Shown here: one piece after another, positions 48,671 through 57,425 of the stretch | Position numbering within the stretch: position 1 is the stretch's first letter | How the letters are laid out: every line of letters starts with the position of its first letter | NCBI GenBank assembly: GCA_965197865.1 | Contig: CBDANZ010000004.1 | Coordinates: 186,001-250,000 of the forward strand | Direction of reading: 5' to 3' | DNA from: CBDANZ01 sp965197865 | GTDB taxonomy: Bacteria > Acidobacteriota > Vicinamibacteria > Vicinamibacterales > CAVVIG01 | DNA length: 64,000 bases | Position numbers and translations under genes: made by a program | The notes under the pieces: generated by a model | Told to the model about the DNA's origin: nothing | Databases searched by the model: none | The model's input: the letters and a program-made list of their open reading frames with translations, nothing else

Positions 48671-49680
48671 AGGGCCACCCGGTGCCTCCCGCTGTGCAGG
48701 TAGTTCATCGTCTGCACGGTGAGAAACACCATGAAGTCGGTCTTCGTCGCGTCTTCCGAATCTATGAGCCGCAGATTGAAGTCGCGGCAGTGCTCGATGA
48801 TCCTTTCGAGGAGCTGATCGATCGTGTACTGATAGCTGTCGGTGAAGCTGGCCACCGTACTGCGGACTTCCTTCCGGATCTTGTGCACGAAGCGCGCAGC
48901 AGACAGGTTCTTCGCGTAGCCAGGCGCGTTGGAGAACAGGTTGCGCAGATCGCTCTCGTAGAAATCGGGATGGTCGAGGCCGTAGTGCTGGCGTTTCGCG
49001 CGATAGTGCTCGGCCAGCGTGTTGCGGAGCCGCCGTAGCGGATCGACCTCGCGCTTAGATTTCATCTTGGGCCGGGCGCGCGCCAGCTTTCGCATCAGTT
49101 GATCGATGTATTCGAGCTTGCGCTCGGCCGGCCACCCGGCGTAGCGCGCGGCCCACATCGACTGCGGATCGAGCCAGACCGCAAAGGTTTCCGCGAAGTC
49201 TTCGTCGGGATGGCTCTGGGCGTACCAGTGATCCAGGTGGTGGACGAAGCTCTTACTGTACGGTTTCGGCGTGTAGTACTCGGGGTAGGGCGTTGCCGGA
49301 GCGCCGAACAATCGGCGTCGGCTAGGTCGACGGCGAAGCTGGTACGTGTTGTCGATGACGTGCCCGGCCTCGTGCCGGAGGATTTTCAGACAGGCCTCGC
49401 GGTCGCCGCCCTCCACTTCCAGCATCTGCGCGAGCTCGAGGTTCGCGAGGCGCGGATGCGCCAGATAAAAGGGGACCGCCACCCCCGGCACCGGGTCGGG
49501 CGTGAACCACTCATCCGACAGCCAGTAGTGCGGCCGTGCGAGGCCCCGCGCCTCGAGCTCGGCGTTCACCTGCGCGATCGGCTGTTCGACGTCGGTGCCG
49601 GCAATCGACAGTTGCAGGTCGCACAACCGTAGCGCGAGCAGCTGCTCGTCGGTCCATGCGGCCCACTCCGGGTCAGACAT
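48667..49680 (-). CDS. Putative zinc-binding metallopeptidase
   Basis: 337 residues from the ATG at 49680; the frame upstream is not protein-like. Zinc motif LRHEAGHVIDNTY (HEAGH at 103-107) and a downstream DFAETFAVWL (161-170) whose Glu is a likely third ligand. No signal peptide, so it is cytoplasmic. The C-terminal half is helical. It overlaps gatA by 8 bases and the ATP-grasp gene by 4. Such families are usually annotated only as putative zinc metallopeptidases; target unknown. Confidence 0.75.
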   Translation of the reverse strand: MSDPEWAAWTDEQLLALRLCDLQLSIAGTDVEQPIAQVNAELEARGLARPHYWLSDEWFTPDPVPGVAVPFYLAHPRLANLELAQMLEVEGGDREACLKILRHEAGHVIDNTYQLRRRPSRRRLFGAPATPYPEYYTPKPYSKSFVHHLDHWYAQSHPDEDFAETFAVWLDPQSMWAARYAGWPAERKLEYIDQLMRKLARARPKMKSKREVDPLRRLRNTLAEHYRAKRQHYGLDHPDFYESDLRNLFSNAPGYAKNLSAARFVHKIRKEVRSTVASFTDSYQYTIDQLLERIIEHCRDFNLRLIDSEDATKTDFMVFLTVQTMNYLHSGRHRVAL

Positions 49681-51144
49681 GCTGCGGCGGCTCTTTCTTC
49701 CACCACTCCGTGTCCCGCTCGTACGCGTCGGCGACGCGCAGGAGCGTCGCTTCGTCGAAGAGCCGGCCGGTGAGCTGCATGCCGACCGGGAGGCCGTCCG
49801 ACGTGAACCCGCAAGGCACGCTGATGGCCGGCAGGCCGGTGAGGTTTGCACTCGCTGTGAACACGTCGGCGAGGTACATCCGCAACGGATCGGACACGCG
49901 TTCTCCGATCCTAAAGGCCGGTGTCGGGCTCGTCGGCATGGCCATGACGTCGACGCGTGTGAATGCCTCTTCGTAATCCCTTCGGATCAGCGTGCGCACC
50001 TGCTGGGCCTTCAAATAGTACGCGTCGTAGTAGCCGGCGCTGAGCACGTAGGTGCCCAGCATGATGCGGCGCTTGACTTCCGCGCCAAAGCCCCGGCCGC
50101 GGGTCCGCGCGTACATGCTTCGCAGATCCTCGCGGGCGCCTTCGGCCGGAGCGCGAAACCCGTAGCGAACGCCGTCGTAGCGCGCCAGGTTCGAGCTCGC
50201 TTCGGCGGTCGCGACGAGGTAATACGCCGGAATCGCAGACCCCGCGTGCGGCAGCTCCACATCCACGAGAGATGCGCCGCGCGCGACCAGGGCATCGAGC
50301 GCCAATGTCAGCGCGCGCGACACTTCAGGATCCTATGCCGGCCTCGAACAGCCTGGAGGGGACGCCAATTCGCGTGCCGCGAACGTCTCCTGTGAGGCCC
50401 GCACTGTAATCGGGCACCGACTCCTCGGCACTTGTGGCATCCGCGGGATCGACGCCGGCGACGACTGCCAGCGCGGCAGCGGTGTCAGCCACCGTGCGCG
50501 CCAGCGGCCCAATCGAATCCAGCGACGATCCATACGCAAGCAGTCCGTAGCGCGACGTGCGGCCGTAGGTGGGCTTCAACCCGACGATACCGCAGAGGGC
50601 CGCTGGCTGCCGGATCGAGCCGCCGGTGTCGGAGCCGAACGCGAGCGGCGTCATTCCGGCCGCTACTGCCACGGCCGAGCCGCCGCTCGACCCGCCGGGA
50701 ATCCGATCGGGTGCCCAGGGATTCCGCGTCGGGCCGAACGCTGAGTTCTCGGTCGATGAGCCCATCGCGAACTCGTCGCAATTGGTCTTGCCGACGATGA
50801 CCGCGCCGGCCGCCTCGAGCTTCTCAACGACGGTCGCATCGAAAGGCGGTACGAACGACTCGAGCATGCGCGACGAAGCGGTTGTCCGAACGCCGCGTGT
50901 GCAGATATTGTCCTTGATCGCGACAGGTACACCGGCGAGCGGCTGCCCGCGCCACCTCGCCGGATCCCGGTCGATGGCCGCTGCGCGCGCGAGCGCTCGC
51001 TCGCGTGCGACGGTATTGAAGGCGTGCAACGATGGGGTTCCGCTGCTCGATTCGTGCGAGCGCCGCGTGGCAGGTCTCCACGGCAGAAACGTTGCCGCGG
51101 GACACGGCGTCGCGAATGTCTCGAATCGCTCCGCCTCGATTCAT
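49673..51144 (-). pseudogene. gatA: Glutamyl-tRNA(Gln) amidotransferase subunit A with two frameshifts
   Basis: MNRGGAIRDIRDAVSRGN starts at 51144, overlapping gatC (ATGA). The frame shifts near 51032 (between RIEQRNPIV and LHAFNTVARERAL) and again near 50329 (LFEAGI to DPEVSRALTL). The rest is a normal amidase: VPVAIKDNICT with Lys, GGSSGGSAVAVAAG and GSDTGGSIRQPA with the Ser pair, GLPAISVPCGF. GatA supplies ammonia for transamidation of Glu-tRNA(Gln). As gatC and the downstream genes are intact and GatCAB is often essential, sequencing error is a serious alternative to true loss. Confidence 0.9.
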
Positions 51145-51440
51145 CCGATGACCCGCGGCACCTTGAAGAGTCCCGCGTCAGCGGCGACGTCGGGAGCGTT
51201 GTCCAGAGCGTCGGCGCGGTCGATCGACGGCCGCACGACATCGGGACGGTCGCCGTCGCGGCGGGTCACGACGCTGGCGGTGGGAGCGACGCCCGTCGTG
51301 TCGATCCGTTGAACCTGATTCGCGTATTCGAGGATGTCTCCCAACTGGCTGGCAAACAGAACGAGGTCCGATTCGTCGAGCTCCAGATGCGCGAGCGCGG
51401 CAATGGCCTCAACCTGCGAGCGAGTGAATCCGGCGGGCAT
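51141..51440 (-). CDS. gatC: Glutamyl-tRNA(Gln) amidotransferase subunit C
   Basis: The ATG at 51440 (MPAGFTRSQVEAIAALAHLE) gives 99 residues. LELDESDLVLFASQLGDILEYANQ and VQRIDTTGVAPTASV are family signatures, as is the end GLFKVPRVI. GatC is the chaperone-like belt of the GatCAB complex. A palindromic -10 element overlaps the divergent Memo gene. Confidence 0.93.
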   Translation of the reverse strand: MPAGFTRSQVEAIAALAHLELDESDLVLFASQLGDILEYANQVQRIDTTGVAPTASVVTRRDGDRPDVVRPSIDRADALDNAPDVAADAGLFKVPRVIG

Positions 51441-51444
51441 GGCA

Positions 51445-51456
51445 AATGCTAGCATT
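51445..51456. promoter_or_regulatory. Palindromic shared -10 for divergent gatC and Memo genes
   Basis: AATGCTAGCATT is a perfect 12-bp palindrome that reads TAGCAT on both strands. On the minus strand it ends 5 bases from the gatC ATG, giving a leaderless or near-leaderless message; on the plus strand it serves the Memo gene. Inferred, not tested. Confidence 0.45.
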
Positions 51457-51502
51457 CTCCGTGGCTGGGTGCGGCGTGCTGGGTGTTGCGTGCGAGGGCG
51501 AA

Positions 51503-52339
51503 GTGCCAGGTGCGATTCGTAAAGCGGCGGTGGCGGGGAGCTGGTATCCCGGTTCTGCAACCGCGCTCGCGGCGGCGGTGGACCGCCACCTAGCGGCGGC
51601 CGCTTCTCCTCCGGCAGAGTTCTCCGAGATCGTGGCGCTGATTGCGCCGCACGCCGGGTTGATGTACTCGGGACCGGTCGCGGCGTACGCGTACCGGCTC
51701 CTGCAGGAACGAGTCATAGAGGTCACCGTGCTGGTCGGCCCGTCGCATTTTGTCGGCTTCGACGGCGTCTCCATCTACCGGGGCGAGGGGTTCGACACGC
51801 CGTTCGGCCTCGCCAGAGTAGACGACGAGTGCACGGTGGCGTTGATGGAGGCGACGCCGATCGTGCGCGAGTACCCGGCAGCGCACGCACGCGAGCACTC
51901 GCTCGAAATGCAGCTTCCCTTTCTTCGCCGTCGCGCGCCGTCGACCAAGATCGTGCCGCTTGTGATGGGTTGGCAGACCTCGGAGACCGCCAGCGCCCTG
52001 GGTGACGCGCTCGGTGCCGTGTTGCAGGGCCGCCGCGCGCTGCTCGTGGCGAGCACCGACCTGTCGCACTACCACGATGCGGCGACGGCTGCGCAGCTTG
52101 ATGGAGTGGTGATCGATCACGTGTCGCGGTTCGACACCGACGGCCTGCAGCGCGCGCTCGACGTGCAGCCGGGTCACGCCTGCGGCGGTGGTCCGACGGT
52201 TGCCGTCATGCGGGCCGCCCGCCAGCTCGGCGCCCGTGACGCCGTTATTCTCAAGTACGCCGATTCAGGGGATGTCTCGGGCGACAAGTCGGCGGTCGTC
52301 GGGTATTTGGCGGCTGCGCTCGGCACGCTGCGACAGTGA
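51503..52339 (+). CDS. Memo-family protein (AmmeMemoRadiSam system protein B)
   Basis: The GTG at 51503 (VPGAIRKAAVAGSWYPGSAT) fits the family start IRxPAVAGxWYP; an ATG at 51446 adds a non-conserved leader. 278 residues of the LigB-dioxygenase-like fold: IAPHAGLMYSGPVAAYAYRL, VGPSHFVGFDGVSIY, HSLEMQLPFLRR, VASTDLSHYHDA and HACGGGPTVAVMRAA. The conserved His/Cys set suggests a metal or redox centre. It is followed by AMMECR1, the usual partner; the radical SAM third member is not in this window. Confidence 0.9.
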   Translation: MPGAIRKAAVAGSWYPGSATALAAAVDRHLAAAASPPAEFSEIVALIAPHAGLMYSGPVAAYAYRLLQERVIEVTVLVGPSHFVGFDGVSIYRGEGFDTPFGLARVDDECTVALMEATPIVREYPAAHAREHSLEMQLPFLRRRAPSTKIVPLVMGWQTSETASALGDALGAVLQGRRALLVASTDLSHYHDAATAAQLDGVVIDHVSRFDTDGLQRALDVQPGHACGGGPTVAVMRAARQLGARDAVILKYADSGDVSGDKSAVVGYLAAALGTLRQ

Positions 52340-52361
52340 CCCTCGCTGAAAGTGATCGTCG

Positions 52362-52898
52362 ATGACGAGCCTGGCCGATCGCAGAACGCTGCTTCGGATC
52401 GCCCGCGACGCGATCACGGCGTACGTGACCGGCACACCGATGCCCGTGCCGGATCTCACCGATGCGACGGCACGGCAGGCCGGAGCGTTCGTGTCGCTGC
52501 ACAAGCACGGCGAGCTGCGCGGCTGCATCGGCCGCGTCGAGGCCGACGAGCCGCTCGCGCACGTCGTTGCCCGCTGCGCCGTGGCCGCCGGCAGCTCCGA
52601 TCCACGCTTTCGCGCGGTCACCACGTCCGAGCTTCCCGAGCTCGACATCGAGCTGTCGATCCTCAGTTCCCTTGAACCGGTGTCGAGCCTCGACGAGATC
52701 CAGGTCGGGCGACACGGGCTGGTCATCGAGATGGGATGGCGTCGCGGGCTGCTCCTGCCGCAGGTCGCCACCGAGTGGAACTGGGATCGCGAGATGTTCG
52801 TCGCCCAGACATGTCGCAAAGCTGGGCTACCGCTCGACGGGTGGAAAAAAGGGGCGAAGATCTGGAAGTTTGAGGCGGAGGTGTTCGGGGAGAAGTAG
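52362..52898 (+). CDS. AMMECR1-domain protein (AmmeMemoRadiSam system protein A)
   Basis: 178 residues: FVSLHKHGELRGCIGRVEA with the conserved LRGCIG motif, VARCAVAAGSSDPRFRAVT, LDIELSILSSLEPVSSLDEI, GLVIEMGWRRGLLLPQVATE. It is the AMMECR1 fold whose catalytic role is unknown; the Cys of RGCIG is invariant. It lies 22 bases after the Memo gene on the same strand. Confidence 0.93.
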   Translation: MTSLADRRTLLRIARDAITAYVTGTPMPVPDLTDATARQAGAFVSLHKHGELRGCIGRVEADEPLAHVVARCAVAAGSSDPRFRAVTTSELPELDIELSILSSLEPVSSLDEIQVGRHGLVIEMGWRRGLLLPQVATEWNWDREMFVAQTCRKAGLPLDGWKKGAKIWKFEAEVFGEK

Positions 52899-52903
52899 CC
52901 CGA

Positions 52904-53686
52904 CTACGGCCCAAGCCACTCCTCGAGAATGTCTCTGTCCGGGCCGACCCGCACGGTGAGGGCGAAAAGATTTCGGCCCTTGGGTGGTGCGTCGCTGGAA
53001 GGGTTGGCCGCGGCAAAATGCCTGTCGCTCCGATGCCGGGTCGCCGCGCTGTCGCGATCGGAAAGTTGGGCGATGAGCCGCCACTCGAACGGCGACGCGA
53101 ACGACCGGATGGTCGCGACGTTCACGAGACACGATCGTGGCGGGCCTTCGACATGCGAAGGAGCAGACGGCCACCGGCCGATGACCGATCGGTCAGATGG
53201 CGGACCTCACAGCAGTCTGGGAGCAGCGGCCCAAGGACTCGCGGCGCGAGGGTCAGCGCTTGATGGTGAGCCGACGCGCGGGCGCCGCAATTCACCGCCA
53301 TGAGCGTCAGGGCAATCGCCGCATAGCGTTGACGCGCGCCCCAACGCGGGCCTGAAAGGCCCACGCTACACAGGCCCGCCTTGCACGCCGCCACGCTGCC
53401 GACTATGGGACCGGCCAGAAGGATCGCGATCAAGTAAACGTCGATGATCGGCATCAGGTCGACGGCGGACCAATGCCAGTCGAAGGGGCTCAGCAACTGC
53501 GAGCCGTACGAAGTCGTAGAGCGATCAGCACGTGCAGGTAGCTCGCCGTCCCGCCGGCGGTGGCGAGGATGTCGATGTCGGGCGCGCTCTAGGTCAGGAG
53601 AAGGGCGGCGGTCGTACCACGACCGGCGCGTCCAAGCGGCGTGCGGGGCACGTCGCGGCAAATAGCGTGTGTGTCAGGTTATCCAA
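52904..53686 (-). pseudogene. YdjM-like membrane metal-dependent hydrolase, decayed
   Basis: From a TTG at 53686 the frame reads LDNLTHTLFAAT, then after a shift TPLGRAGRGTTAALLLT-stop-SAPDIDILATAGGTASYLH, then in another frame TSYGSQLLSPFDWHWSAVD, LMPIIDVYLIAILLAGPIV and finally SPFEWRLIAQLSD. These are consecutive landmarks of the YdjM (COG1988) family, but the central HRGxTHS metal-site region is deleted and at least two shifts and a stop are present. A palindromic repeat at 53346-53370 is inserted in frame (CKAGLCSVGLSG). The gene is dead. Confidence 0.75.
53346..53370. repeat. Palindromic repeat inside the YdjM-like pseudogene
   Basis: GCGGGCCTG-AA-AGGCCCACGCTAC, same family as the exporter and thiL copies; a partial second copy CAGGCCCGCC follows. 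Confidence 0.7.
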
Positions 53687-53712
53687 TTCGGCGCTGAGCT
53701 TGCTACTGCCTT

Positions 53713-53725
53713 TAATATAGACACA
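53713..53725 (+). promoter_or_regulatory. -10 box for a leaderless message
   Basis: TAATAT at 53713-53718 ends 6 bases before the ATG at 53725. No Shine-Dalgarno site fits between them. Confidence 0.5.
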
Positions 53726-54612
53726 TGAGGCCTACGCTCCGCTTGGTTGCGGTGTTTCTCGTCGCAACGCTGCTGCCCTCGCCGGCCTTCCCTTGGGGCT
53801 TCGTGGCTCACCGGTACATCATGAACCGCGCGATCGATCTTCTGCCGCCTGAGCTCCAACCGTTCTTTGTGCGTCATCGTGACGACATCGTCCTGCGCGT
53901 CGTCGACCCCGATCTCTGGCGTAACGTCGGGTGGCCCGAAGGTCCGCATCATTTCCTCGACTTCGGTGTGAGCGAGTACGGGACCGATCCCTTCACGGTC
54001 CTGCCTCGGGATTACGACGCGGCGGTCGAAACATTCGGCAAGGTCACGATCAAGCGAAACGGATTACTTCCGTGGCGCGAGGCCGAGATGTTCGGGAACC
54101 TGCGGCGCGCCTTCGAGGCGTACAAACGCTAGACGCCGTACACCGTGAGCGATACGATTCTTTTTTCGGCGGCCGCGTCGCACTACGTGCAGGATACATA
54201 TCAGCCCTTCCACGCGACTGTAGACTATGACGGTGCGCGTACGGGGCAGCGTGGGATTCACGCGCGTTTCGAGCGCGATCTGTTCGAACGGTTCTCTTCA
54301 CGGCTCAGCGTCAATCCACCTGCGCCGATGTCGATCAAGAACGTGCGCGACAGGGCATTCGAGACGCTGCTCGCCAGCTATCAGCTCATCGAGGTGGTGC
54401 TCAAGGCCGACAAGGACGCGAGCGCCGGGCGGGCGACGTACGACGAAGAGTACTACGAGAAGTTCTTCATCCTCATTCGGCCGATTCTGGAGGGGCGATT
54501 GGCCGGCGCGATCAGCGCGACCGCGGGCCTGATCGCAGGCGCATGGGAACAAGCCGGAAGACCGGCGCTGAGACTGGAAGAGGCGCGACCGCTCGAGAAG
54601 GTCGGCCAGTGA
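53725..54612 (+). pseudogene. S1/P1-type zinc nuclease/phospholipase C fold protein with in-frame amber codon
   Basis: A signal peptide (MRPTLRLVAVFLVATLLPSPA) is followed by mature W24-GFVAH-R, the N-terminal Trp and His zinc ligands of S1/P1 nucleases, then WPEGPHHFLDFG and HYVQDTYQPFHATVDYDG, further zinc ligands. A TAG at codon 136 (54130-54132) stands where related proteins have an ordinary codon (AYKR-stop-TPYTVSDTILFSA); the frame then continues unbroken to 54612, total 295 codons. A single substitution, readthrough or error are all possible. The next gene starts on its stop (GTGA). Confidence 0.75.
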
Positions 54613-55277
54613 TCGTGTATCTCGTGCCGATCGGGCGCGGTCGCTTCGAGCTCTACTCCGAGACACCCGACGAGTCCGAGGTCGCGTCCGTCCGCCACGA
54701 GGGGTTCCTGCGGCGCTGGTCTCACAGGGTGAGCGTACGGTGGCATGAGCTGGTCGACCGCGCGCGACGGGGCAAGGGTCGCGGCCGGATCACCAGGTGG
54801 CGCGACGCGGTCGTGCGCCGTCTTTCAGAGACCATTGCGGAGCAGCGGATGCTGTGGGCGCTCCGAAGTCGGGGGTCCGCCACGCTTCGGTATCCATCCA
54901 CGGTCGACCAGCAGACCGCGCGATCGGTACTGGACACGGCACTCTCTCACGCGCGCCGCCATCATCTGCAGTGGACGATCATCGATTTCCTGCTGGCTGT
55001 CGCGTCGGTCATCTTCGTCTTAGTTCCCGGTCCGAACCTCGCCGCGTATTACTTCGCGTTCAGGTTTGTCGGCCACCTCCAATCGTGGCGAGGGGCCAGC
55101 CAGGCGATGGATGAGGTCCGGTGGACGCTCGAGCCCGACGCCGGCCTCGCGGAGTTGGCCTCGCTTGTCGATTGGCCGCGCGCGGCGCGCGCGTCGAAGG
55201 TGGCCGCCATCGGGGCGAAGCTGAATCTCCGGCGGCTGTCGGCGTTTTTCGACCGCGTCGCCATGCCATCGACGTGA
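54609..55277 (+). CDS. Mitochondrial K+/H+ exchange (Mit_KHE1)-like protein
   Basis: GTG start overlapping the upstream stop; 222 residues. VYLVPIGRGRFELYSETPDE at the N-terminus, a basic middle helix, a membrane helix (about 135-155: FLLAVASVIFVLVPGPNLAA) and YYFAFRFVGHLQSWRGASQA are the marks of the Mit_KHE1 family, whose yeast member affects mitochondrial K+/H+ exchange. Bacterial members are uncharacterised. Coupling to a secreted nuclease-like gene gives no clear hint. Confidence 0.6.
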   Translation: MIVYLVPIGRGRFELYSETPDESEVASVRHEGFLRRWSHRVSVRWHELVDRARRGKGRGRITRWRDAVVRRLSETIAEQRMLWALRSRGSATLRYPSTVDQQTARSVLDTALSHARRHHLQWTIIDFLLAVASVIFVLVPGPNLAAYYFAFRFVGHLQSWRGASQAMDEVRWTLEPDAGLAELASLVDWPRAARASKVAAIGAKLNLRRLSAFFDRVAMPST

Positions 55278-55323
55278 GATACGATTGAGGCCGCTGAGCT
55301 GAACTCTGTAGTCCACCACTCTA

Positions 55324-56379
55324 ATGAAGCTGAGCGATCTTGCCCGACGACTGAACTGCCGGCTCGAAGGCGACGGCGACATCGAGATCCGGCGCGTGGC
55401 CGGAATCGAGCGCGCGGAGGCCGGGGATCTCACCTTCATCGCTCACGAAAAATATCTGTCGAAGCTCGTCGGGACGCACGCGTCGGGTGTGATTGTGGCG
55501 CCAGAGGTCGTGGCAAAGGGATCGTCCGCGGCGCTGCTGCGGACCGATCAGCCGTACGTGGCGTTTGCACAGGCCGTGAGGCTGCTGACCGAGGCGCCAC
55601 CGCCGCCTAGGGGGATCGATCTCGCGACGTCAGTCGCCCCCAACGCGAAACTGGGACCGGATGTTTCCGTCGGGCCCTTCGTGGCGATTGGCGCCGGCGC
55701 CTCGGTCGGCGCGCGCACCGTCATCTATTCTAACGTCGTCATCGGCGCGGGGGCCAGGGTCGGTGACGACTGCGTCGTGCGGTCTCAGGTCTCGATTCGC
55801 GATCGGGTGGCCATCGGCCACCGTGTGATCGTTCAGGACGGCGCCGTTGTTGGGAGCGAGGGCTTTGGATTCGCCAGACAGAAGGACGGCTCGCACCTCA
55901 AGATCCCGCAGCGGGCCGACATCGTCATCGAGGATGACGTGGAGATTGGCGCGAACACGACGATAGATCGGCCGGCAGTTGGCGAAACGCGGATCGGCGC
56001 CGGCACGAAAATCGACAACCTCGTGCAGGTCGCACACGGCGTTACCGTGGGGCGGCGGGTGCTGCTGGCCGCGCAGGTGGGAATCGCCGGCAGTTGCACG
56101 ATCGGAGACGACGTGGTGCTAGCCGGCCAGGTAGGAGTGGCGAACCGCGTGCGGCTCGGGAAGGGCGTTATCGCGACCGCCCAGACCGGCATTCCCAATT
56201 CCGTCGATGATGGCGAATATGTCTCGGGATATCCGGCGATTCCGCGTCGCGACTGGCTCAAGGCGTCGGCCATGTTCCGCCAGTTGCCGCTGCTGAGAAG
56301 ACGCATTGCGGACCTCGAGCAGCGCATCGCAGAGCTCGAGGAGAAGCTCGCCGAATGTCAAACACCATCGGACCGATAA
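55324..56379 (+). CDS. lpxD: UDP-3-O-acylglucosamine N-acyltransferase
   Basis: 351 residues: N-terminal uridine-binding domain (MKLSDLARRLNCRLEGDGD, IERAEAGDLTFIAHEKYLSK), then left-handed beta-helix hexapeptide repeats (VAPNAKLGPDVSVGPFVAIG onward) with the catalytic His in IDNLVQVAHGVTVG, and a C-terminal helix (RRRIADLEQRIAELEEKL). Third step of lipid A synthesis. Shows the cell has an LPS-type outer membrane. Confidence 0.96.
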   Translation: MKLSDLARRLNCRLEGDGDIEIRRVAGIERAEAGDLTFIAHEKYLSKLVGTHASGVIVAPEVVAKGSSAALLRTDQPYVAFAQAVRLLTEAPPPPRGIDLATSVAPNAKLGPDVSVGPFVAIGAGASVGARTVIYSNVVIGAGARVGDDCVVRSQVSIRDRVAIGHRVIVQDGAVVGSEGFGFARQKDGSHLKIPQRADIVIEDDVEIGANTTIDRPAVGETRIGAGTKIDNLVQVAHGVTVGRRVLLAAQVGIAGSCTIGDDVVLAGQVGVANRVRLGKGVIATAQTGIPNSVDDGEYVSGYPAIPRRDWLKASAMFRQLPLLRRRIADLEQRIAELEEKLAECQTPSDR

Positions 56380-57170
56380 AGCTCTTTCTTGTGCGCACGG
56401 CTGCAGCTGCGTGCCTCACACTGCTTGTCTCGGCAGAAGCAGCTGCTCAGCAGCCGCTCGCCAGCCCGCCATCCACGCCGCGATTCATTTCGCGGTCCGA
56501 CGTTCAACTGGTCGCCGCCGCCCTGGCCCACGACGACCAGCGCTTTACATGGGACACGCATCTGATCGCCGACTTCGATCTGGTGGACTACATGCACGGC
56601 CGAATAACCCTGCTCACGGATTATCAGGCGCTGCTCGGCGAGGAGTTCCGGCCGTTCGATCCGTATCAAAGCACCTACACGCTGGTCGTGTCGGCGTCGG
56701 CCCGTCACAAGGAGGTGGAACTGGCGGGTGTGTTCCACCACGAGTCGCGGCATCTTGGCGATCGACCGAAACGCGAGCCGATCGACATGAATGTGCTCGT
56801 TGCGCGGGTGATGTGTCAGGTCGACCTGAACGGCGCCACGCTTGGGATCCGAGGCAATCTCGGCCGGGTGGTCAACCGCTCCTTCGTGGACTACACGTGG
56901 ATCGGCGACTTGGATGTGGTGGCCCGCCGTCCCTGGCGGGAGCACGTCGGCCTGTTCGGACGCGTGTTCGGCGAACTCTACGGCGTCGATCCGGCCATCG
57001 CGGGTCGAGGCCTGCAGAAAGGTGGACGCATCGAAAGCGGCGTCCGCTTTTCCGGGCCGAGCGGCGCCGTTGAGCTGTTCGTCGGATACGAAAACGTGAT
57101 CGACGCCGATCCGTTGGATCGACTGCCTCGTCGTTGGACGTTCGGCGGCTTTCGGCTCCTTCGCGACTAA
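56355..57170 (+). CDS. Exported beta-rich outer-membrane protein (DUF1207-like?)
   Basis: 271 residues; starts within the lpxD end (25-base overlap) or at a GTG about 36 bases later. Signal region LFLVRTAAAACLTLLVSAEA. Barrel-like strands with GVFHHESRHLGDRPKR, a motif I associate with DUF1207 proteins and similar porins, and an aromatic-rich end RRWTFGGFRLLRD. Overlap with lpxD suggests co-translation; an LPS-related role is possible but unsupported. Confidence 0.55.
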   Translation: MSNTIGPIKLFLVRTAAAACLTLLVSAEAAAQQPLASPPSTPRFISRSDVQLVAAALAHDDQRFTWDTHLIADFDLVDYMHGRITLLTDYQALLGEEFRPFDPYQSTYTLVVSASARHKEVELAGVFHHESRHLGDRPKREPIDMNVLVARVMCQVDLNGATLGIRGNLGRVVNRSFVDYTWIGDLDVVARRPWREHVGLFGRVFGELYGVDPAIAGRGLQKGGRIESGVRFSGPSGAVELFVGYENVIDADPLDRLPRRWTFGGFRLLRD

Positions 57171-57192
57171 GGCCTGTCTAAGAGGCTAAGAT

Positions 57193-57390
57193 TAAGAGGG
57201 CGTTGCAGAATTCGTCAACGGCGGGTCCTGTCCGCGAACAGCCCCCGGTGCTCGGCCCGTGGACGCCTGTCACGAGCGTGGGCTCCGCGCCGGGCGGGGC
57301 TCCGTGACCACCCCAACGCGTCTGCCGCCCTAGGGACCCCGGTCCGTTGGCGTCCACGCGCCGTGAAGCCAATTCTGTAACGCGCTCTAA
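57193..57390. mobile_element. MITE-like element of about 198 bp
   Basis: TAAGAGGGCGTTGCAGAATT at the left and its near-complement AATTCTGTAACGCGCTCTAA at the right form 20-bp terminal inverted repeats (17 of 20 match). No reading frame inside is protein-like. It lies in the gap between the barrel gene and the M16 peptidase promoter. Ends resemble IS5-type tips, but not those of the IS5 copy in this window. Confidence 0.55.
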
Positions 57391-57410
57391 GGCAGGCACG
57401 GCAGGCAGGA

Positions 57411-57425
57411 TAGAATCGCGTGATG
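57411..57425 (+). promoter_or_regulatory. -10 box for a leaderless message
   Basis: TAGAAT at 57411-57416 ends 6 bases before the ATG at 57423; no ribosome binding site fits. It lies just outside the MITE-like element, which may have brought the -35 side. Confidence 0.5.
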
